Of a stretch of 64,000 nucleotides of DNA, positions 35,259 to 44,916 are shown piece by piece. The position numbers and the translations under genes were made by a program. The DNA comes from Endozoicomonas elysicola. GTDB lineage: Bacteria; Pseudomonadota; Gammaproteobacteria; Pseudomonadales; Endozoicomonadaceae. The stretch lies in NCBI RefSeq assembly GCF_000710775.1, contig NZ_JOJP01000001.1, forward strand, positions 1,021,400-1,085,399, given 5' to 3'. The stretch's first letter is position 1. The number at the start of each line of letters is the position of its first letter. The notes beneath the pieces were generated by a model. The model saw only the letters and a list, made by a program, of their open reading frames with translations, did not search any database and was not told the DNA's origin.

Positions 35259-36484
35259 GTTTTTCCCTCCAGTGGTTTGGTCAGCTTATAGAGGCAAACA
35301 TCAATGCTTTTGAACTGAAAACCGGTAGTGCAGTAATCCAGATAGAATTGCCACATGCGTTTAAAGCGCTCATCAAATCCGAGTTTTTCAATCGCGGGCC
35401 AGGCGGCAAGGAAATGCTTTTTCCACTCAATCAGGGTTCTTGCATAGTCGAGTCCAAAGGACAGACGATTGGTGATTGCTAATCCTGCCCTGCTGGCTTG
35501 CTCTTTCATGGTTCGATCGCTGGGGAGCATGCCACCGGGAAAAATGTACCTCTGAATGAAATCAACACCGCTGCGGTATTCTTCAAAGCGACAATCATCA
35601 ATGAGAATGGCCTGAATAACCGCAGAACCACCAGGTTTCAGGCTGCTGTAGATTTTTTCAAAATAAGCTGGCCAGTGCTCTTCACCGACAGCCTCGATCA
35701 TTTCAATGGAAACGATATGGTCAAACTGCTCATGAATATCCCGGTAATCAGTGAGACTGAACTGATGGGACTGGGTGTCGGACATTTGTTGCGCATAGGT
35801 GAGCTGTTCTTTTGACAGTGTGATCCCGTGGTATGCGCCCTGATGTCTCTGGTTGAGTGTTCGGGCAAAACCACCCCAGCCACAGCCTATTTCAAGAACG
35901 GACTGCCCTTCTCGAAGTTCAAGCCAGTCAATAATGGTGTTGTATTTATTCTTTTGTGCCGTTTCCAGATCCTCGTGTTCCTCAAGGTAGAGTGCACTGG
36001 AATAGGTCATTGAAGGGTCAAGCCATAGCTTATAAAAGTCATTGCCCAGGTCGTAATGAGCGGCAATATTGCGGCGACTGCCTGAGCGGCTATTGCGGCG
36101 CATCTTGTGCAAGATGCGATTAAATATATTGCTGAGCCAGTTGGATGCCATTACTCCCTGCAGATTGTCCTCATTGGCCATGGCCCAGTCGGTCAGAGCT
36201 TTCAGGTCCGGAGTGCTCCAGTCACCATTGATATAGGATTCTGACCAGCCGAGTAACCCCTGGCTGCTTTGCTGGATCAAACCCATAGGGTTATGGATTT
36301 GCAGACAGGGAATGGGAGTGCCTGACTTGAATTGACCGACCATAACGCTTTCATTGCCATCAATGCGCAGCTCGATTCTGCTAACTTCGGCCTTTACCAG
36401 TCGTTTTTCCAGCCAGGAAAGTACTTTTCGTAGTGCAGGGAACAGCGGTTTACTGGTTATTTCCGTGGAACTGGTTGAGTTCAT
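35243..36484 (-). CDS. cfa: cyclopropane-fatty-acyl-phospholipid synthase-like methyltransferase
   Basis: 413 residues. N-terminal lipid-binding part, then SAM-binding VLEIGCGWGGFARTLNQRH (from about 195), DYRDI, VSIEMIEAVGEEHWP and YIFPGGMLPS, all typical of CFA synthase family. In this cluster type the enzyme may make methyl-branched or furan-type fatty acids rather than cyclopropanes, since other ChrR/ECF regulons use such paralogs. Overlaps DUF1365 by 4 bp (ATGA). Confidence 0.9.
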   Translation of the reverse strand: MNSTSSTEITSKPLFPALRKVLSWLEKRLVKAEVSRIELRIDGNESVMVGQFKSGTPIPCLQIHNPMGLIQQSSQGLLGWSESYINGDWSTPDLKALTDWAMANEDNLQGVMASNWLSNIFNRILHKMRRNSRSGSRRNIAAHYDLGNDFYKLWLDPSMTYSSALYLEEHEDLETAQKNKYNTIIDWLELREGQSVLEIGCGWGGFARTLNQRHQGAYHGITLSKEQLTYAQQMSDTQSHQFSLTDYRDIHEQFDHIVSIEMIEAVGEEHWPAYFEKIYSSLKPGGSAVIQAILIDDCRFEEYRSGVDFIQRYIFPGGMLPSDRTMKEQASRAGLAITNRLSFGLDYARTLIEWKKHFLAAWPAIEKLGFDERFKRMWQFYLDYCTTGFQFKSIDVCLYKLTKPLEGKTCQAL

Positions 36485-37338
36485 ATATGTTTCTCCCTGT
36501 TCGCTGCATTTTTTCCTTTCGCTATAGGCATTTCTGCACGGCTATGGCTGAAAAAGAAATTTCTTGGTCTGTGTGTGTGAATTGATGTGCCCTTAAGCCA
36601 GAGCCTCAAGGCTTCCCAGTGAATGGCCGCCATGACTTTCATGGTTTGCAGTGGCAGAAGCATGGTCTGTTTTACGATGAAGCGGTCACTGATGGTTTGC
36701 CGAAGTCCGTTGAAAACAGCAGTAAAAAGTTTGCCACTGGGGTTATGCAGGTTAATAGCAAGAGTAACGCTCTCTTGTGGAGGGCGTATCCGGAAGTGGT
36801 AGTAGCAATCCATGGGGAAGAACGGGGAGACATGCAGTGCTTTATCCGCTCGTTGGTGAAAAACCTTTGTTTTATGGTCTATAGACAGGGGATCATTTGA
36901 TCCTGTTTCAGCATCGATTTTCGCAACATACGAGTGTCTTTCACCAAACGTATTGCTGACTTCATAGACGATTGCTGTCAGCAGGCCATCTCGATAGCAA
37001 AAGTAAACGGCCAGTGGGTTAAATGTATAGCCAAACATTCTTGGATAGCAGAGCAGGCTTATTTTATCGGGTGTGTCGATATCATGTTGCTGCAGCAAAA
37101 GCTTGATCTGATCTTGTAATGGTGTATCTGAACCATCGCCGTGATCGCGATGATAGAACGACACAACATTGAACCTATTGCTGGAAAACAGGGTTAGCTT
37201 TTTATCCAGTTCGTCAATGCCATCCAGATCCAATAACCAGGAGGCAACACGGTAAGCAAAGCGATGCTTCTTTGGTTTAAAACGATGATGCATCAGCTCA
37301 CCCACGTAGATAGATGAAGAGCTATCAGACGGGTGCAT
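36481..37338 (-). CDS. DUF1365 protein
   Basis: 285 residues, whole DUF1365: VGELMHHRFKPKKHRFAYRV near the start, then NPLAVYFCY, VSNTFGERHSYV and FHVSPFF-type LHVSPFFPMDCYY. Unknown chemistry, but it is genetically tied to the FAD oxidoreductase and Cfa-like methyltransferase, so it probably acts on the same fatty acyl chains. The stop overlaps the cfa-like start; 2 bp separate it from the FAD gene. Confidence 0.88.
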   Translation of the reverse strand: MHPSDSSSSIYVGELMHHRFKPKKHRFAYRVASWLLDLDGIDELDKKLTLFSSNRFNVVSFYHRDHGDGSDTPLQDQIKLLLQQHDIDTPDKISLLCYPRMFGYTFNPLAVYFCYRDGLLTAIVYEVSNTFGERHSYVAKIDAETGSNDPLSIDHKTKVFHQRADKALHVSPFFPMDCYYHFRIRPPQESVTLAINLHNPSGKLFTAVFNGLRQTISDRFIVKQTMLLPLQTMKVMAAIHWEALRLWLKGTSIHTHRPRNFFFSHSRAEMPIAKGKNAANREKHI

Positions 37339-37340
37339 TC

Positions 37341-38750
37341 TCAGGACTCCTGCTTCTGAGGCTGAGACGTTGCAGATTGAGAGTCCGCGAAGCTTTGACC
37401 AGAAAAGTTCCTCCCAAACAGGTCTGGCCGATGAAGCCGGTCATTTTCGCCTTTAACCTGCCAGGGCCTGCGAATACCACCAAGACTTTCTGCCACGGCA
37501 AGACCGGATTGAAGCCCATCTTCGTGGAAGCCATACCCCATCCATGCACCACAATACCATGTGCGGTTTCTTCCCTGGAGCTCCCAGATTCGCTCCTGGG
37601 CTTCAATGGCGGCACGATCAAATACTGGATGATCGTAGAGGTAACAGCCATGAATCAGGCCAGTGTCAGGCTCCTGTTCGGGATTTAACGTGACAAATAG
37701 TGGCATGCCTTTCAGGTGTTGCAGTTTGTTCATCCAGTAGGTAACGGCAGGACCCTGTTTACTGTCTTTGCCTGACGGTGCGGATCCAAGATAATTCCAG
37801 CTGGCCCAGGCCTTTTTATTGTGAGGCATTAGTCGTTCATCACTGTGCAGAAGCGCTTTGTTTCGCTGAAAGGTAAATGCCCCGAGTAAATGTTGCTCAA
37901 ACTCGTCAGGCTCAGAAAGCAGGTTGAGCGTCGTGTCCGCATGGCAGGCCATCACGATATGGTCAAAGCTCCACTCTTTGCCCTGAAAGTCGGTGAGTTG
38001 GACCCGGTCAGGAAAACGTTTGACCTTTCTGATGCAGCGATTAGTGAGTGCGTCAGTGCCCAGCTCATCGATAATCCGCTGAACATACTCACGACTACCG
38101 CCTTTAACTGTCTGCCATTGTGGGCGATCCGTGAGCTGAAGCAGTCCATGGTTTGAGCAGAATCGCAGAAAGGCCAGTGCAGGATAATCCAGCATTTTAT
38201 CCGCTGGAGTTGACCAGATGGCAGCACCCATTGGAATCAGATGATCGTGAATGAATCGTTGGCTGAATCGTTCACGGTGTAACAGTTGTCCCAGTGTTAA
38301 CGACGCATCAATGCCATCTTCATGCTCAAGGCTGCCCAGCCACTTCTCACTATTACGGTAGAAGCGCAGGATATCGGCGATCATTACCCAGAAACCCGGG
38401 CGAAACATATTTCGCTTCTGGGCAAACAGGCCTGACAGGTTGGTGCCAGCATACTCTGTAGCCCCGTTGTTCAAAGAAACCGCAAAAGACATGTCCGTGG
38501 GGACAAAAGGCACCTGTAGGTGTTTGAAAAAAGCGATCAGGTTTGGATAAGTTTGTTCATTAAAAACAATAAAGCCAGTGTCTACAGGTATAGGTTTCTC
38601 ATCGCCCACAGAAACAGTGTGGCTGTGCCCGCCAAAGCGATCATCCTTTTCAAATAAAGTCACGTTATGCTGTTTGGAAAGTAGCCAGGCGCAGGAAAGT
38701 CCGCTAATACCGGAACCGACGACAGCTATATTCATTCCTTTTGTGGACAC
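37341..38750 (-). CDS. FAD-dependent NAD(P)/FAD-binding oxidoreductase (amine-oxidase fold)
   Basis: 469 residues from a GTG with GGGAG 8 nt upstream; ATG at 38735 (after 5 residues) is an alternative. Rossmann motif VVGSGISGLSCAW with acidic FEKDDRFGGHSHT marks the amine oxidase/desaturase-like FAD family. First gene of the DUF1365-cfa-DUF3833-SDR operon. In related bacteria this cluster is under ECF-ChrR (singlet-oxygen) control, and an ECF/ChrR pair lies 9 kb away (47451); no convincing ECF promoter was found here by eye. Confidence 0.87.
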   Translation of the reverse strand: MSTKGMNIAVVGSGISGLSCAWLLSKQHNVTLFEKDDRFGGHSHTVSVGDEKPIPVDTGFIVFNEQTYPNLIAFFKHLQVPFVPTDMSFAVSLNNGATEYAGTNLSGLFAQKRNMFRPGFWVMIADILRFYRNSEKWLGSLEHEDGIDASLTLGQLLHRERFSQRFIHDHLIPMGAAIWSTPADKMLDYPALAFLRFCSNHGLLQLTDRPQWQTVKGGSREYVQRIIDELGTDALTNRCIRKVKRFPDRVQLTDFQGKEWSFDHIVMACHADTTLNLLSEPDEFEQHLLGAFTFQRNKALLHSDERLMPHNKKAWASWNYLGSAPSGKDSKQGPAVTYWMNKLQHLKGMPLFVTLNPEQEPDTGLIHGCYLYDHPVFDRAAIEAQERIWELQGRNRTWYCGAWMGYGFHEDGLQSGLAVAESLGGIRRPWQVKGENDRLHRPDLFGRNFSGQSFADSQSATSQPQKQES

Positions 38751-39517
38751 GAATGAGACTCCCTGTTGGTTTTATTCGCTATAAAAAGACCTTAATACAA
38801 GCAGTAATATTGTTAGTATTTGTTGTTTGTGAAGGCTTTTCATAAGAGCAGTTCAGCAATGCTAAGAGCGCTTACGATCAGAATGACACATTGGTTCACA
38901 GGAAAAAATGATTATTATGGGGAGAGCGTAGGGGAGGGGAGCAATTAGGTACTTGACCAGCCGTCCATGGTTTGCTGACAAAAGCAGTCATGGCTAGTTC
39001 TAAGCCCCGGGGGGCTGCTGTGAGTGTTTTATTTGGAAGAAGTACTAACGTCACAAAAAAGACTATTGAGATACTATCTGAATGAAATATGGCCTTCGAA
39101 GTATTGTCTATTTCAATGCGTTGAATGATATATATGATCAGTAGTTTTAACTTTATGGGCAGTTCCCTTCCATATGCTAGATGATAATTACATATCTTTA
39201 TAGTGAATAACGGCAATAACTGTATTGAATTATTAGATTAGTAGCTGGATGGCCTGATCTCTGAAAAATTAACCATTTGTAGCTTTTTCAGATAATAATT
39301 TTAAATTAAATAGCATCGATTCTTACAAGGAGGGTATTAATTATTTAAATAATTAAGTCTATGGGGAGAGTGAAGTTATTAAGCCTGATAAGGAAGGGGT
39401 TAAGTACATAAGTTTTTATTGTTTTTTATGATTTTGATAAAAATTATTTTGAACATTTTTTAGGGGTATTTGTCTGAGTTTCCAGTTTTTATGCTTTTTC
39501 GTCTGGAGATTTGAGAC
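38751..39517. other. long intergenic region before the first effector paralog
   Basis: 770 bp, AT-rich. A minus-strand frame at 38896-39216 has no recognisable domain. The last 15 bp carry a GGAG ribosome-binding site for the gene at 39518. Confidence 0.4.
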
Positions 39518-42007
39518 ATGCTTAGTAATTTAGTATCGAACTTGTTTGGTGGCAGTGGCGGAAATGAGTCTAATGGAAACAATAGTGTAAGAAGAGATTC
39601 ATCTTCGGCTCTTGGTTACGACGGTGTTAGTCCTGCACCAGGTGTCTCTTCATTCGGTGTTGACAATGCAACTCCTTTTCCTGGGGACATGGGAAAAACT
39701 GATATTGAAAAGCGTGGTATCAAAGAGGCTCCATCAACTCACTATGTATCTGGCGATTTGATGCCTATGCAAACAGCTCAATCTTTCCCATCAGCACCTC
39801 CTAGTTATGAGAACTCTCAGCTAAATCATATCAATGACCAACTATCAACTTTGCAAGGCAATATTGAACGGCTATCGCGAGGAGATTTTTTTGGGCGCGA
39901 GACGGAATGGCTTAATTATCTCAATGATCAGCTACGTTGTTTAAGTGATCAAGTGCTCGCTACGCGCGCAGAGAATCCTGGTTGTTATGACGAACTTTGT
40001 GCAAAACATCATGAACTGAGTTCCCAGCTTGAAAACACCAGAATGAGAATTCTAGATTTTATGCTTCTGAATCAGTTTGAATGGGTTACATCCCAGCTTG
40101 GTGCTGTTTTGAACACAGAAATAGTTGAATCGAGTCAGGTTAAAGGCGTTGAACTTGGCCTTCAGGCTCTATCAAAATCAGTGCAAGACACTAGTTCATC
40201 GGCTAATTACGGTCAAAATCAGGAAAGACTTGCTCGTCTTCAAAATGAATTGCAAAAGATTAGGGCGTGTGCCGCTGCACAGGATGCATATCGATGCTTG
40301 TGTGGAAAGCTTGATGAACCCCTGATTATGGTTGACATAAACTCGTGCTCGGGCGAATTAAACGAATTAGAGGGGTTAGTAAAAAAGCTTCCTTCCTTGC
40401 AGCGGATTCCGCTTCAGCATCAATGTAACGGTTTACGGGGTAAGTTGGAAGACGCTCAGGCGGGGAAGAACATTATAGATATTAAACTAAAGTTTAGTCA
40501 TCTAGAAAATAGCATGCAGCAACTGGAGTATTGCTCTGGAGATATATCCGCAAGTCGTCTTCCGGAAGCCCGGAGAATACTAAAAGAAGCTGCTGATTTA
40601 ATTCTTCAATTAAAGCCAGATCAAGCCAGCCCATTCAATCATGAACTGGGTGATCTTTCGAAAAAGCTGGATTCTTTCGAAAATAAAAGTAACCCAAAGT
40701 CTAGGAAAGCAGAGACTACCCAGCATAGAAAAGATCCTCTTGATTCCGGGGTTGGTTCAGTACGCGAGCAGCTATCAGGTTTTCAGAATAAAATGTCCAG
40801 CGAGAGTGCCCAAAAGAGTGTGCGCGATCTGGGACGCTTACTAATGAATTTCCAAGTAAATAATCAAAATGATTCTGGCAGGCACCCCGCAAAGGTTGTC
40901 ACGCCAAAACTAACAGAGCTTGCTTTTCAAGTTGCTAAAAAAATGGGTGCTGAAGTTGGTGCACAATTTCATAGCGATCTATATGTGGATGCAAAGGTAA
41001 GAGTGGAGGTTTCCAAAAGCCAAAATGGAGAGATACTGCCCGTCATTAAGCGTATAAATTTGGATGAGATCGATATGAGTCCAGTAATGCGTGCTCGAAT
41101 GGTGCAGTCTAATTCAGGGTATCGATCAGGAACTGTTCCTGGTTATATTGTTTATCTTGTTGCAGATGATAAAAAAGCCTTTGGGGATGGGCGAAGTTTT
41201 AAGCTGCAGTTGAAAACCGATTTAACTCCCGATTATGCCAACAAATTTTCTCAGAGTGAGCTTGGTAAACAATATTGTCCTTTGGGTGTAAATCTCAAAA
41301 TACCTGAAGGCTTAGAGGAGGGTGCTCGATATTTCGAGAACTATTGGATTGCAAATACAGAGTTGAGATCCTCCACCCACAGCCCTTTTGCTTTTGGTCA
41401 AAACCATGGGGATTTCAAAGAAGATATTGGAATTCTTGATGTTAGCAGGGTTCTCAGGTCAACGGGAGTCGATGCAAAGGAGGCATCTTCAGCTCTGTCC
41501 GGCCAAGTTATCCCTGTTGTTATTGAGTTGAAACGACAGCCTGATCATGTACTTGATAAGTTCAAGCCACCTGAAATTCCGAGAGCATATCTAGAGTCTT
41601 CATCCGGAAGGTCGTCTTTGGGTGGAGGTTGGTTGGAAAATCTTATACCTGAAGGATCTTGTTTTGAGGGAAGTGTGGTTGATGAAGATGAAGATTTTGA
41701 GCCAGAGTCGTGTGAGGGCGATTTTGAGTCAGAGTTGTGTGAGGGAGATATGAGTGATGATGAGGGTCTTGAACCTGAGTGTGAAGAAGGTGGCGTTTTC
41801 GCAGTAGGCCTTGATACCACCACAGCTCACGGTACGTCAAATAGGCATTCAGCTGATAAAAATCTGATTACCTCTCCAGCCTTCGTTTTTGTCCGTACAA
41901 TCTCTCCCGGCAATGAAGGCGTTAAGAGTGTTGCAGAGCTAGAACGCTTGATGAATGATAGAACTGCTGATATTCAGAGAAATTTATCCCAATTAAAAGT
42001 GATGTAA
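39518..42007 (+). CDS. large effector-like protein with PSAPPSY motif (paralog 1)
   Basis: 829 residues; GGAG 9 nt before the ATG; no signal peptide. Disordered N-terminus (1-100) with PSAPPSY at 91-97, an overlap of PSAP and PPxY short linear motifs. Coiled/helical segments follow (residues 105-170, 225-400). Residues about 464-690 are a conserved domain shared with the paralog at 44917 (GYIVYLVADD, FGDGRSFKLQLKT, the KEDIGILDVS segment and VIPVVIELK). The acidic segment at about 720-760 repeats D/E-rich units with Cys. The C-terminus (GLDTTTAHGTSN ... RTADIQRNLSQ) is also shared. An extra ~150-residue coiled region is absent from the paralog. Family unknown; a host-directed effector is inferred. 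Confidence 0.65.
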   Translation: MLSNLVSNLFGGSGGNESNGNNSVRRDSSSALGYDGVSPAPGVSSFGVDNATPFPGDMGKTDIEKRGIKEAPSTHYVSGDLMPMQTAQSFPSAPPSYENSQLNHINDQLSTLQGNIERLSRGDFFGRETEWLNYLNDQLRCLSDQVLATRAENPGCYDELCAKHHELSSQLENTRMRILDFMLLNQFEWVTSQLGAVLNTEIVESSQVKGVELGLQALSKSVQDTSSSANYGQNQERLARLQNELQKIRACAAAQDAYRCLCGKLDEPLIMVDINSCSGELNELEGLVKKLPSLQRIPLQHQCNGLRGKLEDAQAGKNIIDIKLKFSHLENSMQQLEYCSGDISASRLPEARRILKEAADLILQLKPDQASPFNHELGDLSKKLDSFENKSNPKSRKAETTQHRKDPLDSGVGSVREQLSGFQNKMSSESAQKSVRDLGRLLMNFQVNNQNDSGRHPAKVVTPKLTELAFQVAKKMGAEVGAQFHSDLYVDAKVRVEVSKSQNGEILPVIKRINLDEIDMSPVMRARMVQSNSGYRSGTVPGYIVYLVADDKKAFGDGRSFKLQLKTDLTPDYANKFSQSELGKQYCPLGVNLKIPEGLEEGARYFENYWIANTELRSSTHSPFAFGQNHGDFKEDIGILDVSRVLRSTGVDAKEASSALSGQVIPVVIELKRQPDHVLDKFKPPEIPRAYLESSSGRSSLGGGWLENLIPEGSCFEGSVVDEDEDFEPESCEGDFESELCEGDMSDDEGLEPECEEGGVFAVGLDTTTAHGTSNRHSADKNLITSPAFVFVRTISPGNEGVKSVAELERLMNDRTADIQRNLSQLKVM

Positions 42008-42038
42008 AGGTATCTGTTGTTGGCCTTGCCAGTGAATC

Positions 42039-42063
42039 ACCCTCTCCAAAAGGGGGAGGGTGA
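42039..42063. terminator. stem-loop between convergent genes
   Basis: ATCACCCTCTCC and GGGGAGGGTGAT form a 12-bp stem with one G-U and an AAAA-type loop, between the paralog-1 stop and the choloylglycine hydrolase-like stop. No long T-run. Confidence 0.5.
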
Positions 42064-42077
42064 TGTATCGCAGACTA

Positions 42078-43055
42078 CTAAAATAAAGGAACCATCATAT
42101 TTTTATTACTGCTTAATATCTGTTTGAAATTCCACTGATCCTGGCTCCATTTATCGTCACCAGTGTACTTGAACACGACATCACCACTGTCCAGATTATA
42201 GGTGATGCTGTACTCCGTAGCGTAGGTGTCCATGGCTCCTTCACCCGCATAAGCGGCCTGTTGGGGAACTTTTAACGTGGTGCCCTCAACGGCCATCATG
42301 GCGTGAATCGGAGAGTGTGACTCTTTAAGCTGAGACACAAAATAGTGGCTGAATACAAACCGCTGCTCTGCACTGGTATTGCCTGCTTCCAGGTTGAAAT
42401 TCCTGTCAGGGCCACCGGCTTTTAAGAGTTCCTCTTTCTTGGTATGCCAGCTTTCCAGAAGCGTATCCTGCCCAGGATTGTTAGTCATTACCCTAGCGTC
42501 TTCACCACGATATACCTTCATACCATCTTCATCGTACTGAACAACCAGACGATCGCCGGATGCATCGGTCACACCATAATGAAATGCGGGTGGTTCAGGC
42601 AGTTCAGGAATGTTTGCAGAGCCCACTTTCAGGGAAGGCAGTGCCTTTGCAACCTCTTCAACGGTGGTGTAATTGGAGAGTAGATATCCTCCCAGTTCAA
42701 CCTGAGATACGTCACCTGACTCTGCTTTATCCAATGTCATCGGGCGGTAGTATTGAACGCTTACCTGCAGGCCATGCTCATTCACACCTTCTCCAATAAG
42801 GTCACCATACCCGGCGATGGCCAGATAGTTATTTTTTACCTTATAGGTGTCGCCAGTCTGTACACCGTGAAGGTTACGGGTTGTCCCTTCACGAACGGTC
42901 ATCAACACCGGTTTTGTGCTTTCCATCCAGTCCATGGTGCGGGTTAAGACGACACCGTGGTTGCTTTCCCAGACTACGGAAGAGCAGGCTTCAGCAAGCC
43001 CAATGGTACCCAGCATGACAGCAGATGTTGTGGCGGCAATCAGAACCTTTTTCAT
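42078..43055 (-). CDS. secreted choloylglycine hydrolase/penicillin V acylase family enzyme
   Basis: 325 residues. The signal peptide ends Leu-Ala-Glu-Ala directly before Cys24, which becomes the N-terminal nucleophile (CSSVVWESNHGVV...RTMDW), typical of Gram-negative Ntn hydrolases of the choloylglycine/PVA family. The conserved Asn of NNPGQDTLL and the following YSITYNLDSG are present. Members hydrolyse penicillin V, bile-salt amides or acyl-homoserine lactones; which applies is not readable here. Divergent from a LysR gene. Confidence 0.88.
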   Translation of the reverse strand: MKKVLIAATTSAVMLGTIGLAEACSSVVWESNHGVVLTRTMDWMESTKPVLMTVREGTTRNLHGVQTGDTYKVKNNYLAIAGYGDLIGEGVNEHGLQVSVQYYRPMTLDKAESGDVSQVELGGYLLSNYTTVEEVAKALPSLKVGSANIPELPEPPAFHYGVTDASGDRLVVQYDEDGMKVYRGEDARVMTNNPGQDTLLESWHTKKEELLKAGGPDRNFNLEAGNTSAEQRFVFSHYFVSQLKESHSPIHAMMAVEGTTLKVPQQAAYAGEGAMDTYATEYSITYNLDSGDVVFKYTGDDKWSQDQWNFKQILSSNKNMMVPLF

Positions 43056-43148
43056 GAGTTATCCCTCTTGTTGTTCAGGTTGTTCTTGTTCATTTCGATT
43101 CAGGTTCACTTTACCGTGAGGGTGTTCTCAGGTTTAAATCACTTTTGT

Positions 43149-43161
43149 TGGATTAAATCCA
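43149..43161. promoter_or_regulatory. putative LysR operator in the acylase/LysR spacer
   Basis: TGGATT-A-AATCCA dyad, 29 bp before the LysR start, between the two divergent genes; a similar GGTTTAAATC lies just upstream. Confidence 0.4.
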
Positions 43162-43189
43162 CGGTTTGGCTATTGGAGGAATGTTGAGT

Positions 43190-44095
43190 ATGCCGGTCAG
43201 TTACGAACAGGTCAGAGCATTTGTTACGGTTGCCGAAACAGGGTCTTTCAGTGCAGCTGCCCGCCTTTTGAAACGGGATAGGTCAACCTTAAGCCAGGTG
43301 GTCAGTAATCTGGAAATGGATCTTGGTTATCCGCTGTTTCATCGAAATGGCCGCTACCCGGAGCTGACAGAATCGGGAGAAGTACTTTATGCCCATGCGA
43401 AGAATCTTGCCGAATATACCCTGGCGTTCGAATCCATCAGCAGAAGCATTGAGGCTCAGCAGGAGGCCCAGCTAACCGTTGCCTACAGCGACCTTTTGCC
43501 TGTGAAAATGATTGCGGATGTTATGGCAGATATCCGGAAGCCGTTCAAAGCGGTAAATATTCACTGGTTGAAACTGGGCCTGGAGGATGCCAGTGAGGCT
43601 ATTGATCAGGGTAAAGCTGATCTGGCCATTGTTCTGATGAACAGTGGTAAGTCAATCAGCCCAAAAGATTATATTTACCTGATGAATACGGCGTTCTGTG
43701 CAGTTGCCAGCCCTGTAATGAAAGTTGCTTCCTGCGACTCACTGGCTGTGCACGATTTGAAAATGTACCGGCAGCTGATCCCCGAAGACTATTTTTCTTC
43801 CCATATGGATCAGACGACACTGCTTTCCAGCCATTACCAGCGTATAGCCAGCCATGATCTCCTGATGGCGTTATTGCTGATGGGGGAGGGATGGGCTTTG
43901 TTACCGGAATATTGCGTTGCTGATGCTATTGAAGAAGGAATCCTGAAACGGCTTGATGTTAAGGAGCTGAATACCCCCCTTAGGTTTCCATTCAGCATTT
44001 TGTCCCGCAGTGAAGCGGTGACAGGACCCGTTAAAAAAGCCCTGCTGGTTTCACTGCGTGAACAGGGGCAATTGTTCAGTGCAATAGAGACTTAG
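43190..44095 (+). CDS. LysR-family transcriptional regulator
   Basis: 301 residues from the ATG at 43190, 9 nt after GGAGGA; an upstream TTG at 43166 and ATG at 43181 fit that site less well. HTH in VTVAETGSFSAAARLLKRDRSTLSQ-type residues 10-40 is normal LTTR. It is divergent from the choloylglycine-hydrolase-family gene and probably regulates it. The effector-binding domain is complete. Confidence 0.88.
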   Translation: MPVSYEQVRAFVTVAETGSFSAAARLLKRDRSTLSQVVSNLEMDLGYPLFHRNGRYPELTESGEVLYAHAKNLAEYTLAFESISRSIEAQQEAQLTVAYSDLLPVKMIADVMADIRKPFKAVNIHWLKLGLEDASEAIDQGKADLAIVLMNSGKSISPKDYIYLMNTAFCAVASPVMKVASCDSLAVHDLKMYRQLIPEDYFSSHMDQTTLLSSHYQRIASHDLLMALLLMGEGWALLPEYCVADAIEEGILKRLDVKELNTPLRFPFSILSRSEAVTGPVKKALLVSLREQGQLFSAIET

Positions 44096-44916
44096 AAAGT
44101 TCGACTGGTATTCAATATCCGGGCTACGACAGGGCTTCAATTGATGCCGGGAATAAAGCCATGCATGGCCAGCTTTGCCTCCTCCGGTGTTCATAACGCT
44201 TCGGTTGGCAAGTGAGGTTAGCATCGTGAGCTACTGGTATAACCATGGAAATACAGGGGTAAATAAAGCAGGTCATCAGATGGTCGCGATTTTCTGTTCA
44301 GGAAATGCTATGCAGGGCGGCTAATGAGGGTACGATGAAGAACCATGACTTTGTTCGCCGTAAAGAGATCCTTATTGGGACTTCTTCCGGATCAGCTGGC
44401 CAGACAGCATGCGGTCAGGTATTACACCGAATTTTATCCTCTTCATCCCTATTACTCGAACCAGTGTGGCCCGGGAAAGCCTTATGATGAACGATTGCGT
44501 GATTCTACCTGGATATTCCTGAATTAGCCTTTTTTAACAGTGCTGGTTATTCAACTGATTTTAATTAATCTGGCGTTGTTTTTTAAGTAAATCGTGATGT
44601 TATTCTGACAAAATGGGACGTGGGGCCTGCATATATCTAATTGATGATCATCATAAAATGATGGCTTAAATATGGTTGGTGGTTGTGTTTTTGATGTCAA
44701 TGTTAAGCTCTGGATTTAACTAAGGTGGATGGTTTTAATTTTTAAGATTAAAAAATGTTATCAAGTTATAGATTTTTCCATGACAAAATTGTTCAGAATA
44801 AAATTCTTGTTTAATCGTATAAAGTCTGGTTGATGTGTTTGATTGCAGGAACGTATTTTGGTTTTTCTTGTCTGATTTATTCGGTTATTAATAAATACAC
44901 TAGGAGTAATTAACTC
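44096..44916. other. intergenic region with direct repeat copy A
   Basis: 820 bp without a real gene. It contains the first copy of an 83-bp repeat (44301-44383). The rest is AT-rich promoter-like sequence leading to GGAG before 44917. Confidence 0.5.
44301..44383 (+). repeat. 83-bp direct repeat, copy A
   Basis: From GGAAATGCTATGCAGGGCGG to ATTGGGACTT; 78 of 83 bases match copy B at 47328-47410. The pair flanks the second effector paralog. Confidence 0.85.

Noticed and set aside
38896-39216. 106-codon minus-strand frame
   Set aside because: Low-complexity product, no start signal, no family.
44305-44527. short frames over repeat copy A and their counterpart at 47359
   Set aside because: They share MK.HD.VRRKEILIGT only because of the DNA repeat; they diverge and stop directly after it.
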